From positions 58,613,920 to 58,677,919 of the forward strand of contig NC_087247.1 of NCBI RefSeq assembly GCF_037042905.1: 64,000 nucleotides of DNA. Reading direction: 5' to 3'. Positions 26,588-38,424 of the stretch are shown piece by piece. Each line of letters begins with the position of its first letter. Position 1 is the stretch's first letter. The notes below the pieces were generated by a model. The model saw only the letters and a list, made by a program, of their open reading frames with translations. It ran no database searches and was not told where the DNA came from. The position numbers and the translations under genes were made by a program. This DNA is from Lytechinus pictus. Its lineage: Eukaryota; Echinodermata; Echinoidea; Temnopleuroida; Toxopneustidae.

Positions 26588-27012
26588 AATAAAGGGGAAA
26601 ATGAATATATGGCGAAGAAAATGCTGGAAGGTGTTTCCAAATTATAAAAAAGACATTATTTGTCAGTATACCATTATTTCTGTAATTTAATTTCAAAGCT
26701 AACTCGTATTGAATGCAATTTCATGATGATCATCTTTTTTTTAATACTAGATATCAGCTATTTTGCAGCTATTACATTAATGAACATGACTTCAACCTGA
26801 CCAATGAAATGTCACATTTGTTGCTGATCTAGGGAGCAGTTTAGTTGATGTTACAGTTGCATTACAATAACAAGCCATAATATCAAATCATGTTGAATTA
26901 TCTTTCTGATAATCTGAGGGTGAAATTTCACAATGTATTTGTCCATCATTTAAAAGAATGGCATTCTTTGCATCCCTATCTTCAACCTCATCATTATGTT
27001 CACAATTGATTT

Positions 27013-27345
27013 TTTCATCATCATCATCATCATTACTATCATCATTACCATAGCCAGCATTGGTTTCACCATCACTGTCATCAACATCATCATTGTCATC
27101 ATTAACATCACTATCATGATCATCATCATAATCATCATAATCATCATCATCACCATCATCATCATTATCATCATCATCACTGTCATCAACATCGTCATCA
27201 ATTTTATCAAAATCATCATCACCATCATCATCACCATCATCACCATCACCACCATCACTATCATAATCATCATAATCACCACTATCATCATCACCATCAT
27301 CAGCAATATTATCATTGTCATCGTCATCACCAATATAATTATTTA
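27013..27345. repeat. ATC/CAT trinucleotide microsatellite, ~330 bp
   Basis: Near-continuous CAT/CAC repeats. All three large frames here (poly-Ile/Thr on plus, poly-Asp and poly-Met on minus) are simple consequences of the repeat. Confidence 0.95.
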
Positions 27346-27471
27346 TCATGTTTTAATTTTCTTCACAGCAATTTTCTTGTCCAGTACTAATAAGCCCTTC
27401 ATCCTATCAGGCTATGAAATGTCATCAATCTATGAATAAATCCTAGGTGAAATAATGTTAATCAAAATTAG

Positions 27472-27625
27472 TCCTGGAGCCTTTTGCAGAAAAAGTTGTG
27501 TTTAAACGCAAGTAAAAATATCAAGCGCAAGTCCTGAATACAGGTGCTTCATTGGCTGAAAATCACGTTGTGCAAGATTTTTTTAGTTGCATTTGATCGC
27601 AACTCTTTCTGCACCGGGCCCCTGG
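27472..27625. mobile_element. Short foldback MITE, ~155 bp
   Basis: GGAGCCTTTTGCAGAAAAAG at the left pairs with CTCTTTCTGCACCGGGCCCC at the right, continuing into complementary ACGCAAGTAAAAATATC-like and GATTTTTTTAGTTGC-like arms. Confidence 0.65.
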
Positions 27626-29454
27626 ACATGAATGTCAGTCATGAACAGAAATATAAAATATTTTTAATAGCATTTTTTATAAATAATTTATTTACATTTA
27701 TATATAACATTGAGGCCTCATCCCCTAATGATGCAGAATGAAACGCAATTAGAGATCTAACTTAGATCTGACTTTTTCATCAAATAAGTTGAAACAAAAT
27801 CTAAAATTGAGTTTTAATCTAAATCGCTTGCGAATCGTTTGATTTTTAACTAGAATATTTCTGTACACATTTTTTAACTACAGTAGACATTAACATGTAC
27901 ACCAAACAGACAAAAAGAAATGAAAATCTGTACACTCTCGTAAAGTAACCCCCAAATAAACATTCAAGATTCACATTTCTGCAATTCCCTCTCCCTCCTA
28001 TTTTCCACACATTTTATTTTTTGTTTTCTGAAAGATAAATTAAGAAATAAAAAACAGGTTTCAACTAATTCAAATTCAACAAATTTGTTTCTCTCTTATC
28101 TATACACACAATGCTTGAAACACTGGATTGCACTTTTTTCAGCCTCTTCTTATAGGCATATATATGTATTTGAAAAATGAACTAAGTTGCTGGCAATGCA
28201 ATTGCACAGCACAGAATGATCTCATGCTTTGGTGTTAATTCTGAATGGATGAAATAACTTTTGAGTAGATGCTGGAAACATAATTTTCAAATTAATTTGC
28301 AGAATGAAACACTAAACTGGCATAAATTATTCAATTTCATATGAGAATATTATTTTTGAAATAATATACACTTTAAATCATTGCTGAATTAGGCAGATAT
28401 GATATTTTTACACTGCCTGTCCTATTGTTCCATGCAAGCATTGCAGGTGAGTTGCAGGAATTCACCAGCACCAACAAAGTTCTGAGCATGTTCAAACATT
28501 TCTGCATACAAATTAGACTTGCATGCACTTCTGCAGGCAACTGCATGTGAAATACATGCAAGTCAATACTAGTGACCTGCAGGCGACCTGCGGGTAGCAA
28601 AACTAGTCATCCAAAAGTCACACGCGAGCCTAACAATGTGACAGAGCCTTAAGAATTTGATGATTTCATTAAAATTGATATATATTTACATAATGCTGAC
28701 TTGCCAAAGTATCTACTGAATTGGAAAGGAAAACAGTCTTTAAGAGTTTATTTTACAAATTTAAAAGCAAAGTGAAAATATGGTGAAACTTATTATTTTT
28801 CACAACAGATAATGATAATAGTTTAAATATTGATATCCATAATTCTTACAGATTTCATTGCAACAAATATTATGTATACACTTAGTAAGGTCTAATAATT
28901 CATTGGACTTTAAGGAAAGGATGCTTTAATTCACATTGTGGTTTATACTACAAATAACTTGAATTGACTCACATTGTTTTTCTTCATATTAATTTGATTA
29001 ATTCATAGTATTTATCATAGCAACTAGTCAAAATTGAGCATTCTCAGGTATACCTTACTGTCTCCTTGATCTATTGATAATGTGTAAGTACTAAATTAAC
29101 TTTTTCATTAGTTGCTCCATGTCTTTTGAATTATCTGCCCATCCAACTTTGTGATAATAACAATAATGAGACCTTCAAATCATCTTTTCCAGCAACTGAA
29201 TAATGTTTGACATTTTGGGGAGCCAGCACATTTGAATGTTTTTTTTACAGAAAAACGGCACTATTCAAATGCTGTTTATCATCATACTTATCATCACTTA
29301 ATACACAAGATGCATTTAAATAGTATGTACACATATTTTCTTTTGAATGCTTTGAATTTTTCATTCTTGATGAGTCTTTTCACACTGATTTATCTTAAAC
29401 TACCAAATTGAAGAATGGTCAGATATAAGAAACAGTTTCATTTTTTTGTAGTAA
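27626..29454. other. Downstream flank of TIMP-B, no gene recognised
   Basis: AT-rich. A patch at 28430-28610 is rich in GCAGGTGA/CTGCAGGC-like words and may be a degraded repeat, but its ends are not definable. The TIMP-B 3' UTR should begin at 29454; no clear polyadenylation signal within 400 bp was seen. Confidence 0.45.
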
Positions 29455-32400
29455 TCATCCCATTAAAACAGTTGATGTTGTGATTGTTGAATTTGTTGTG
29501 TATCCATTAAGTAAAAGTTCAAGGTATTTCACAGGTGGTCTTTTGCCTTGAGCAAGACGTCTCTTCTGCATTCTCCTCTCGTAAGCATTTGCACAGCGCC
29601 TAACAAATCTTTTTGAAGTATTCTTGCACCTTAGTCTACGTTTAGGTACATTTACAGGTAAATACTTGTTAGTATGACGATGTCTCCACATTGCCTCACG
29701 AGCCTGGTAGCAAAGGTTGTAATCTCTTGAAGGTTCCCACAAGCAAGTATCATTGGCCCATGTACAGTGACTGTACATGGTCTCACAGTCATGAGACTTG
29801 TAAAATAAGGATGCAACTGGGTTGTAACGACAACTTCCATCATCCCAAAGAGGTGATCTATCCACATAAGAAGCTGTATAACTGTCTTTAGAATGTGTGT
29901 CTATGTTGATGATTCCAATTACGCCTCTTATCTGAAACATAAGTTTAGAATATTCCAATTAGAATTGAAAGCACCTTTTAAAACAAATTTTGGTGATGCT
30001 CCATGAGCCTAGTTGTGTGACAACCAATTCTAGGACAACAAACCTTGGAAATTATTCCAATATCCCTTGAATACAGCTCTGACTACCCCTTATCTTCTCG
30101 CAGTCAGTAATTTCAAGAAGCTCTTTTGTATCAAAACTTATGGATTGCTATTCATGCTCTTTAAGTTAAACTTCTATTACTGTACTTGGTACCATGAAAT
30201 TCAATGAACACTTAAACCCTATTAGCATGAGGTTAATTAAAAAAACACATACATGTACCTGTGCAATGATTACTAATTGCTCTGCATTCACACCTGCTCA
30301 TCATAATTAATTTTATCACACAAAAACACAAGTTTTATTCCCTCAGAATGTTGCTAAATTATTGTAAAATTTGTCTCATCTGTATTTAAGCAGTAATTTT
30401 TTTTTTCTAAGCACTCATGTACTGCAAAAAGTTGTTTGTATTGATGCCATTCTCTCACAGGTGCTGATCAGTAAAAGGTGAAGGTCCACTTACCCTGCAT
30501 TTACAGTTATTGTTGTATATGGATGTCATGCCGAATAACTGTTCTTCCGTTAACTTATCCCATTCTGACCACATATCACAGTATGTCATATAGAAGATGT
30601 CCCTAGTATAACGACCTATTGTTAAAAAAAACCCAAAGAAAGTGAATGAGGTGTTTATAATTAGATCAAGTTAGCATTGTTTCTTTATTTAAGAAAAAAA
30701 TAAATCCTATAAAGGGTTTAATCCATCTGATGTAGTTTTCTCAGAAGACCCTTTATATTATTGTTATACCAAGTAGTTATCATATATTATCAAAACATAT
30801 ATGATTATCCTGATAATATAGTGCAAGCACAAAAATCAGATGATATTTTTTAGAGATCTAAGAATGATGATCTATCAAACTTACATTAATTTCCAACTTC
30901 AGAATTGCTAAGCTGTATTAAATCCAAAATTGTCCCATTCCAGGGAAAGGATGTTATTGGAATAAATTAGAATAATGCAATGACTTTGCATTTATTTGGC
31001 TTTATGTTATGTTTCTGGGCTTTTTGCCAAGACTCTGATTGGTCAGGATTATAATGTGGATGCGGGCAATAAAATTCAAATTAGAATTACTTGTATTTTT
31101 GTTCTTAAAATTTTGACGAAGGAAATTTAAAATGATTCTGGGACTGGTGATGTCTTTTTACATATTTTTAAGATAGTAACATTTATTTGATTTATGTATT
31201 TTTGAATTACGAAAGCTTAATTTAAAGAGACAGATAAAGGAGATTAAATTTGCTCTGTATTAGGAAATTTGCTCTCTATTAACTGAGTAGGAAAGAGGAT
31301 CATGTGATGACTTCCATGCAAATTAGCAGTTAAAAAACATTATCCACTCTCTATTTGTCTGAATATTGATAAGATAATGAAGTGACCAATGATAGGAAGC
31401 TAATATCAATACAATTTAAAAAAAAAACATTTTTTTAATACCATCCTTTGAAATAAAGAGTCTAGTTTTTGGTGGAATCTAAAATAAAACAACATTTAGT
31501 ATCACTTCTTGATCTTGTAACTAACAGAAGGCCATAATTTTTGATGTCTTTTGTTCAATAAGAGAGTAATTTACAGCACGGACCTCTCTTTTTTTATACT
31601 TAAAATATCAAATTGCAATGGATCAACCAAATTTGTTCACCTGAGAGTAGGTATTCACCATTCCTGACAAGCCCACTAACACCACATAGTCCACCAGCAT
31701 CAGGAGAATGAATCCATTCTTCCTCTACATCACCTAAGTAATCACCTCCCTTGAATATACCAAGGATTCGTACACGATAACCAATCAAGAAACGATAATT
31801 GATAGGACGAGATTTGTCTGGGTGTTCGATTCTCTTCTTCTCTAAAACTCTCGCCTGGATCACTGTTAACAAATTATGGGGAAGAAAAAAGTTTTTTTTT
31901 TCAGTTAGTATCACTTGACTCTGGGGTAAGAAACAAATTAAAAGACAAATGGAACAACATAAAAATTACTTCAACTTTTGTAGTTAAATATTTAAAGGGT
32001 CAGCTGTGATTATAACAAATATTTTTGATCAGTAATAGAAAACTATATTGTTTTCATAACAATGTAATTTGCCAATAGAAAGAATATTCACCTTAATATT
32101 TGACATGACAAGGGATAAAGGGATTTATCCCAAAATCTCAATTTTTCAGTTTGTATTCAACTATACATGTATATATTTTGTTATCATATAGCATGAATTT
32201 GATGGAGTAAGAAATGTCAATCTCAGCAAAAGACTTTTCAGAGTCTGAGGATTCAACTGAGTAAAGTCAGCATGTGATCTCTTTGTAGTATCTCTCTTAT
32301 TGAATGTTACTAAGGAAAGCTATAATCTAATTTTGTTAGTTTGTCTGAAATAGAATTCTGTCTCATTGTCAATTCAGTCCATTCTCAAACTGTTCTCTAC

Positions 32401-32774
32401 TGATCATGTATTCCCCTGTCAATAAAAGTTTAGATAATAAAAGAGGCAACCATTTTCCAAGAAAAATCCTGTCTGCACTTATCAAGAATCATTCTGTTAA
32501 TTTGTTCATTCCTGTATTGATCTGATTTAATCAGATATATAGTATATGTTTGGGGATGATTTACAAGACAATTATAAATTAATAAAGCTATGGATTAAAA
32601 ATTAATTGCAAGTACTGGTTAAAAGAGAGTTGATGGATACTTACCAAAGTCTGAGAAACAATATTTAGTTTGTGGATGATTTACAAGGCAATTACAGGCC
32701 TCACTCCATGGCAAAAACTGAAGAAAACAACCAAGAACTACACCACAACGCAAAATAAATTGTCTGAATTCCAT
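29455..32774 (-). CDS. TIMP: TIMP-B: secreted TIMP-like inhibitor with basic C-terminal tail, 4 exons
   Basis: Coding exons are 32645-32774, 31641-31862, 30494-30615 and 29455-29931, with intron phases 1, 1 and 0, giving 316 aa. The signal peptide (residues 1-26, ending WSEA) gives a good cleavage site directly before CNCLVNHPQTKYC: canonical Cys1-x-Cys3, HPQ and Cys13, although Pro5 is Val. Exon 2 (73 codons) encodes VIQARV and a long A-B hairpin, then one Cys. Exon 3 has TYCDMWSEW and the NCKC hinge. Exon 4 has GSC, HDCETMYSHC and CLWEPSRDYNLC, the Trp-containing C-domain core. It then has about 55 residues dense in Arg and Lys (including KRRLRCK and YERRMQKRR) and a Ser/Thr-rich end. Vertebrate TIMPs lack such an extension; TIMP-3 binds matrix through basic residues, so glycosaminoglycan binding is a reasonable inference. 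A TATA-type promoter precedes it (32957-32966). Confidence 0.92.
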
Positions 32775-32928
32775 CGCAAAATCAAATTAGATAAAATGTG
32801 TGAATTTAAGAATATTAATATCCTGATCGGAATGTATCCTTTGGTTATTGACACCTGATGTCAATCAAGAAGACATTCCCTGTACAGATTCCTTATATAT
32901 TGCTGATGATACCACTAAATATCCTGAC

Positions 32929-32966
32929 ACTGACAAAACTGCAACCCCAACAGCTCTTTTTATATA
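32929..32966 (-). promoter_or_regulatory. Candidate TIMP-B core promoter (TATA plus initiator-like)
   Basis: On the minus strand, TATATAAAAA occupies 32966-32957. An initiator-like TCAGT lies at 32933-32929, with the A about 35 nt downstream of the first T. It would give a 5' UTR of about 157 nt before the ATG at 32774. The spacing is slightly long but workable. A second TATATAAG lies closer, near 32893-32900. Nothing comparably clear precedes TIMP-A. Confidence 0.5.
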
Positions 32967-33710
32967 CCATTAACCGATGGAGTATCCAACCTCCCCCACC
33001 ATCCCCTAATTAATACCCAACATGATTCCAAAACTTTTTTTTCTTCCTTCTCATGATGTGGGGGTGGGGTTTGAGACTGTTGGCACGAGCCAAGAGATGT
33101 CTACTTTAGATTTACAAGAAAGTAAGAGGTAGACAAAAAGTGGAATGGGAGGGAAACAGTGTCTTTGGTAAGATTGTGCTCTACAACCAATCACAGTATT
33201 ATTTAACAATATGTAGTCTATCCAGACAAACAACTTACGGAAAATATGTTTTATAGTGCAGTACGTGTGCCTGGCTGTTGAGATCAATATAAAGAGGAAT
33301 TCCTTTGCTATTAAAGTGTAAAAGCATTTAAAGTAACACTGGTAGATAATAATTTGAGGCCATTAATGGATCAGTGAATTAGGGATTTTTAATTATGCTA
33401 TGTTTTGTTTGAAGACTAGTTACCTTCCTGGTAAGGTATGCAACACGCTGTTTGTCTCTGATTGCTTCCTGGCATTTACTCTTCACTGTATTTCAGTAGA
33501 TTGTATTGAGTCTACACTCAAGTTAAGCAGATTACAAGCTTTCTGAATATATATAACTCTTAGTTGTGATAAGGAATGAATATTAATAGCTTTAATTTTC
33601 CTTCACTTTTTTTTCTCGTCCACACTCCCATTTCCTCTCTCTCGCTCTCTCATATCTTATTTTTATAATAGCTAACAGATTTTCCATAACCATCTTTCCA
33701 TGTATTGTAT

Positions 33711-36700
33711 CAAAAAGGGCTTTTGACCAATGTTTATTCACTCTTGTTCTTGGATATGTCTGGCTCAAGTTTGAACAAGTGCAGTGTTTATATAGGTTAT
33801 ATAGGTTTATATAGCTTATTGGACTTATGGCTATTTATGAAAGGATGGTTTCAGTCAATACATCATAATATGACCATGATATTGATATCATAGGGCACTA
33901 TTAAAATGAATTGAAATCATAAACACCTCAGAGGTGTTTCTTTTAATTGAAATATTTATTGTAGCAATTCTAAAACAAAAATTAAGACATACATTCTTCC
34001 ATACAAAGATTTTATCTGTAAATGATGAAGAGTAATACATATGAAACAAATTTCGAGAATATATGCTGCTAACTGCTGTAATATATCTTCAATCTTGGCC
34101 AGCTTCATGAAAGAATCACAATTGTGACAAATGTGAATAAAATCATAAATCTTAATGTATTAATATAGGGTTAAGAAAATACCTATATTGATTCCAAATA
34201 ATTCATGTAATGTTATATACTGACTCTGTGCACAATATCTAAGTTGTTGAAAATCAGAGGAAACAAGCAGGCTTAATGTAAAGGAACAAAGTCATTCTGG
34301 TGAAAATTATAATTCTAGCAAGATTAGAGGGGTCATTCCAAGGAGATGTAAAATCAAGTTCAAGAATATTGAGTGGATGACTAAGCTGAGAATAACATCT
34401 TGCTTGAAAAGTGATTGTACAGATGCTGTTTTCAAATGTTAAGTGCCAATTTGTTAATACCAATTTGATTTGTTGCTTGAAACAAAGAAAGACTCACAAG
34501 TAATGGATTTATATCACTAGGGGAAATCCATCAGGCAGTCAGGGAGATTACCCCCCCTCTGAATGAAAATGTAGCTGTTGTAAATTATTTTGAGTTCAAT
34601 ACAAACATGGCTCTAATCACAGAAGATTGTTTCCCCCTGATGTACTGAAGTATAATTTAATATGCAGTAATTAAAACATTTTTAAGTGCTATATATACAC
34701 AACAAAAAAGTAAGTCCCCCCTTGAACAAACATCAATAATTTCCGAACCAATGCGAGTTTTTGATATATTTTTACATGAGCGTGTAGGTAATTTTATAAG
34801 CTACTATCTGAGTAAATGTTATGGACGTATTTTACGTCATAATTCAGTGAGCACCGTCAGAAGGCAAAAATGTCACTTTTCAAAAGTCACAACCCAAATA
34901 TTATGACTTTGATTCCATTTTATTGGAACTGATTCCACATTCTTATCATGAAATATAGTCAGAAGGCTTGTAAAAGGTACTTTCTAAAAGACGATACAAC
35001 TTTTTTGGCTAAATTTCACGGTTGAATAAACACAAGTCCAAATTTGCTATAATTGGATTTTTTACACATTTTTATCAATAAAAATTATAGAATATGATAA
35101 CAGTTATTTTTGGGAAGAGTATCTTCAACAATATTCATCGTTTCACGGTTCAATGAACATTTATTGAAAACAAAAAATACGATTTTCAAATATCATAGGC
35201 AAGTATTTTTCATTTTGAAAACTGAAACTAATCTTTTATCAACTTTTTCATTATTTTCATGACCAATTAACATGCTTCAATGATTCAAAGGCGTTTAATC
35301 AAACATTCACGCTTGAATGAACATGTGGAATGTGATTAGCTCTTTTTTACGTTATTGGAAAAATTGCAATCAAAAAGGGCTTTTGACCAATGTTTATTCA
35401 CTCTTGTTCTTGGATATGTCTGGCTCAAGTTTGAACAAGTGCAGTGTTTATATAGGTTATATAGGTTTATATAGCTTATTGGACTTATGGCTATTTATGA
35501 AAGGATGGTTTCAGTCAATACATCATAATATGACCATGATATTGATATCATAGGGCACTATTAAAATGAATTGAAATCATAAACACCTCAGAGGTGTTTC
35601 TTTTAATTGAAATATTTATTGTAGCAATTCTAAAACAAAAATTAAGACATACATTCTTCCATACAAAGATTTTATCTGTAAATGATGAAGAGTAATACAT
35701 ATGAAACAAATTTCGAGAATATATGCTGCTAACTGCTGTAATATATCTTCAATCTTGGCCAGCTTCATGAAAGAATCACAATTGTGACAAATGTGAATAA
35801 AATCATAAATCTTAATGTATTAATATAGGGTTAAGAAAATACCTATATTGATTCCAAATAATTCATGTAATGTTATATACTGACTCTGTGCACAATATCT
35901 AAGTTGTTGAAAATCAGAGGAAACAAGCAGGCTTAATGTAAAGGAACAAAGTCATTCTGGTGAAAATTATAATTCTAGCAAGATTAGAGGGGTCATTCCA
36001 AGGAGATGTAAAATCAAGTTCAAGAATATTGAGTGGATGACTAAGCTGAGAATAACATCTTGCTTGAAAAGTGATTGTACAGATGCTGTTTTCAAATGTT
36101 AAGTGCCAATTTGTTAATACCAATTTGATTTGTTGCTTGAAACAAAGAAAGACTCACAAGTAATGGATTTATATCACTAGGGGAAATCCATCAGGCAGTC
36201 AGGGAGATTACCCCCCCTCTGAATGAAAATGTAGCTGTTGTAAATTATTTTGAGTTCAATACAAACATGGCTCTAATCACAGAAGATTGTTTCCCCCTGA
36301 TGTACTGAAGTATAATTTAATATGCAGTAATTAAAACATTTTTAAGTGCTATATATACACAACAAAAAAGTAAGTCCCCCCTTGAACAAACATCAATAAT
36401 TTCCGAACCAATGCGAGTTTTTGATATATTTTTACATGAGCGTGTAGGTAATTTTATAAGCTACTATCTGAGTAAATGTTATGGACGTATTTTACGTCAT
36501 AATTCAGTGAGCACCGTCAGAAGGCAAAAATGTCACTTTTCAAAAGTCACAACCCAAATATTATGACTTTGATTCCATTTTATTGGAACTGATTCCACAT
36601 TCTTATCATGAAATATAGTCAGAAGGCTTGTAAAAGGTACTTTCTAAAAGACGATACAACTTTTTTGGCTAAATTTCACGGTTGAATAAACACAAGTCCA

Positions 36701-37030
36701 AATTTGCTATAATTGGATTTTTTACACATTTTTATCAATAAAAATTATAGAATATGATAACAGTTATTTTTGGGAAGAGTATCTTCAACAATATTCATCG
36801 TTTCACGGTTCAATGAACATTTATTGAAAACAAAAAATACGATTTTCAAATATCATAGGCAAGTATTTTTCATTTTGAAAACTGAAACTAATCTTTTATC
36901 AACTTTTTCGTTATTTTCATGACCAATTAACATGCTTCAATGATTCAAAGGCGTTTAATCAAACATTCACGCTTGAATGAACATGTGGAATGTGATTAGC
37001 TCTTTTTTACGTTATTGGAAAAATTGCAAT
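33711..37030. repeat. Tandem duplication, 2 x 1660 bp, nearly identical
   Basis: Copy 1 is 33711-35370 and copy 2 is 35371-37030, joined head to tail. Comparing line by line, the only difference I found is A at 35250 against G at 36910. Each copy contains about 985 bp of unique-looking DNA and then the first ~675 bp of a TIR element, so one breakpoint lies inside that element. Paired identical short frames (for example 33705/35317 and 34254/35914) are artefacts of the duplication. Confidence 0.97.
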
Positions 37031-38424
37031 TTGTAACTATGGATATCTGTCACAAACCTCCTTGCATGGTTGATTTGATTTGATTTTTATGAAAATCCCG
37101 ATGTTTAATGCATCAGTGAGCACACAATATTCGAAAATTATGCAAATGAGAAAAAAGTTCAAGGCCTTGGCCCCACTCTGTGCCGTATCGAATTGTTATT
37201 ATGGTGTGCGCGCCTTTTGGATAGTGTTACTCTGAAGCCATGTGCGAAGTTTCATGATATAACTGTTGGCAGAAGTAACAAAAACCGTCCACGAAACAAA
37301 CCCTTATTTCATATTTGTTAAAATTTTGACTTCCTCTCTCATAGACTTGTGTACATTATGGGTGCATATGTTTAAGAATAAGTAACCCCTTATTCAATAT
37401 GGTTGAACTTGTTTTCAAGGCTGTCTTTAGCAATGTCATTTGGCAGTAATGTTTATCAACCTATGGGCAGAATTCTGTATAAAAATGAAATTGATTTCTT
37501 TATTTATGGATGAGTGAGCACGCATCAAAGTGGGAAAATGGGTATTTTCAACGTCACAGACTCATTTTAAAGGGTAATAAGGTGAATATTGGGGGCAAAT
37601 TCGGTTTCAAATGTGACTTTAATTGCTGTTGTTTTTATCATCCATCATTTCTATCACCACACACTTTCCGAACTTTTAACAGTTTCATGGTTGAGCGAGC
37701 ACATTCGAAAACTTAGGAATAAATACTCTTTATACTGCATAAATGTATTATTTTCCTAACAATTTCTCATGATCAGTTTAATTTATGGACAAATCAGGGG
37801 TGGATCCAGAATTTAAAAATGGGGGAGGGGCTTATAATCGGGGGAGCCACCAACATTTTCAAATTTTAATATGACCTAACAAGTTGTAGAGGATACTACC
37901 AAAACCCCTATGATGAAACATCACAATACATGGGCCGCGGAACGGTTTTCAAAGTGTGGGGGAGGGGCTTAGCCAAAAGTGGGGGGGGGGGGCTGACCAT
38001 GCAAAAAATCACAATCGTATGGTCATTTTTACATTTTTGTACATGCTTTTGGAAAAAAGTGGGCCCCCCCCCCACCCCGCTTCTGCGGCCCCTGCAATAT
38101 TGTGCTCATACGATATCAAAATTGTGTGTGGAGTGGCTAAATGATGGATAGTAAAACAGCATTAACACCATAAAATTCACCTTTCACTTTTGCCCAACTT
38201 TGTATTTGCACAATCTGAAAAAAGACTCTTGTGACTTTAAAAAATGGTCATTTTTAATTCAATCTTTAATTACTTATGCATGACTCAACCGATCAATCTC
38301 ATTTTTCCCTAGGAGTTGCTTAATGAGTGTAGAAAACCACCTACGAAATATCATATCTCAAAATAATTCCGTTCAAAAGTTACAGCAATTTGATTTAGGG
38401 GGGACTTACTTTTTTTGTTGTGTA
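36356..38424. mobile_element. TIR element, ~2.07 kb, TA-flanked (Tc1/mariner-like ends)
   Basis: Left TACACAACAAAAAAGTAAGT followed by CCCCCC, and right GGGGGG followed by ACTTACTTTTTTTGTTGTGT then A, form a near-perfect inverted pair flanked by TA. A second, truncated copy of the left end lies at 34696-35370 because of the tandem duplication. No transposase is recognisable. A degenerate motif (GGTTGAATGAACA/GTGAGCAC types) recurs inside. A smaller GC-rich insert at about 37932-38095 has GGGCCGCGGAA/TTCTGCGGCCC ends. Confidence 0.75.

Noticed and set aside
26888-27439. Large poly-Asp, poly-Met and poly-Ile frames
   Set aside because: All derive from the ATC microsatellite; no non-repetitive protein sequence or splice context.
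33705-36123. Identical short frames repeated 1660 bp apart, suggesting a conserved small protein
   Set aside because: The whole 1660 bp is duplicated almost without change, so identity says nothing about coding.
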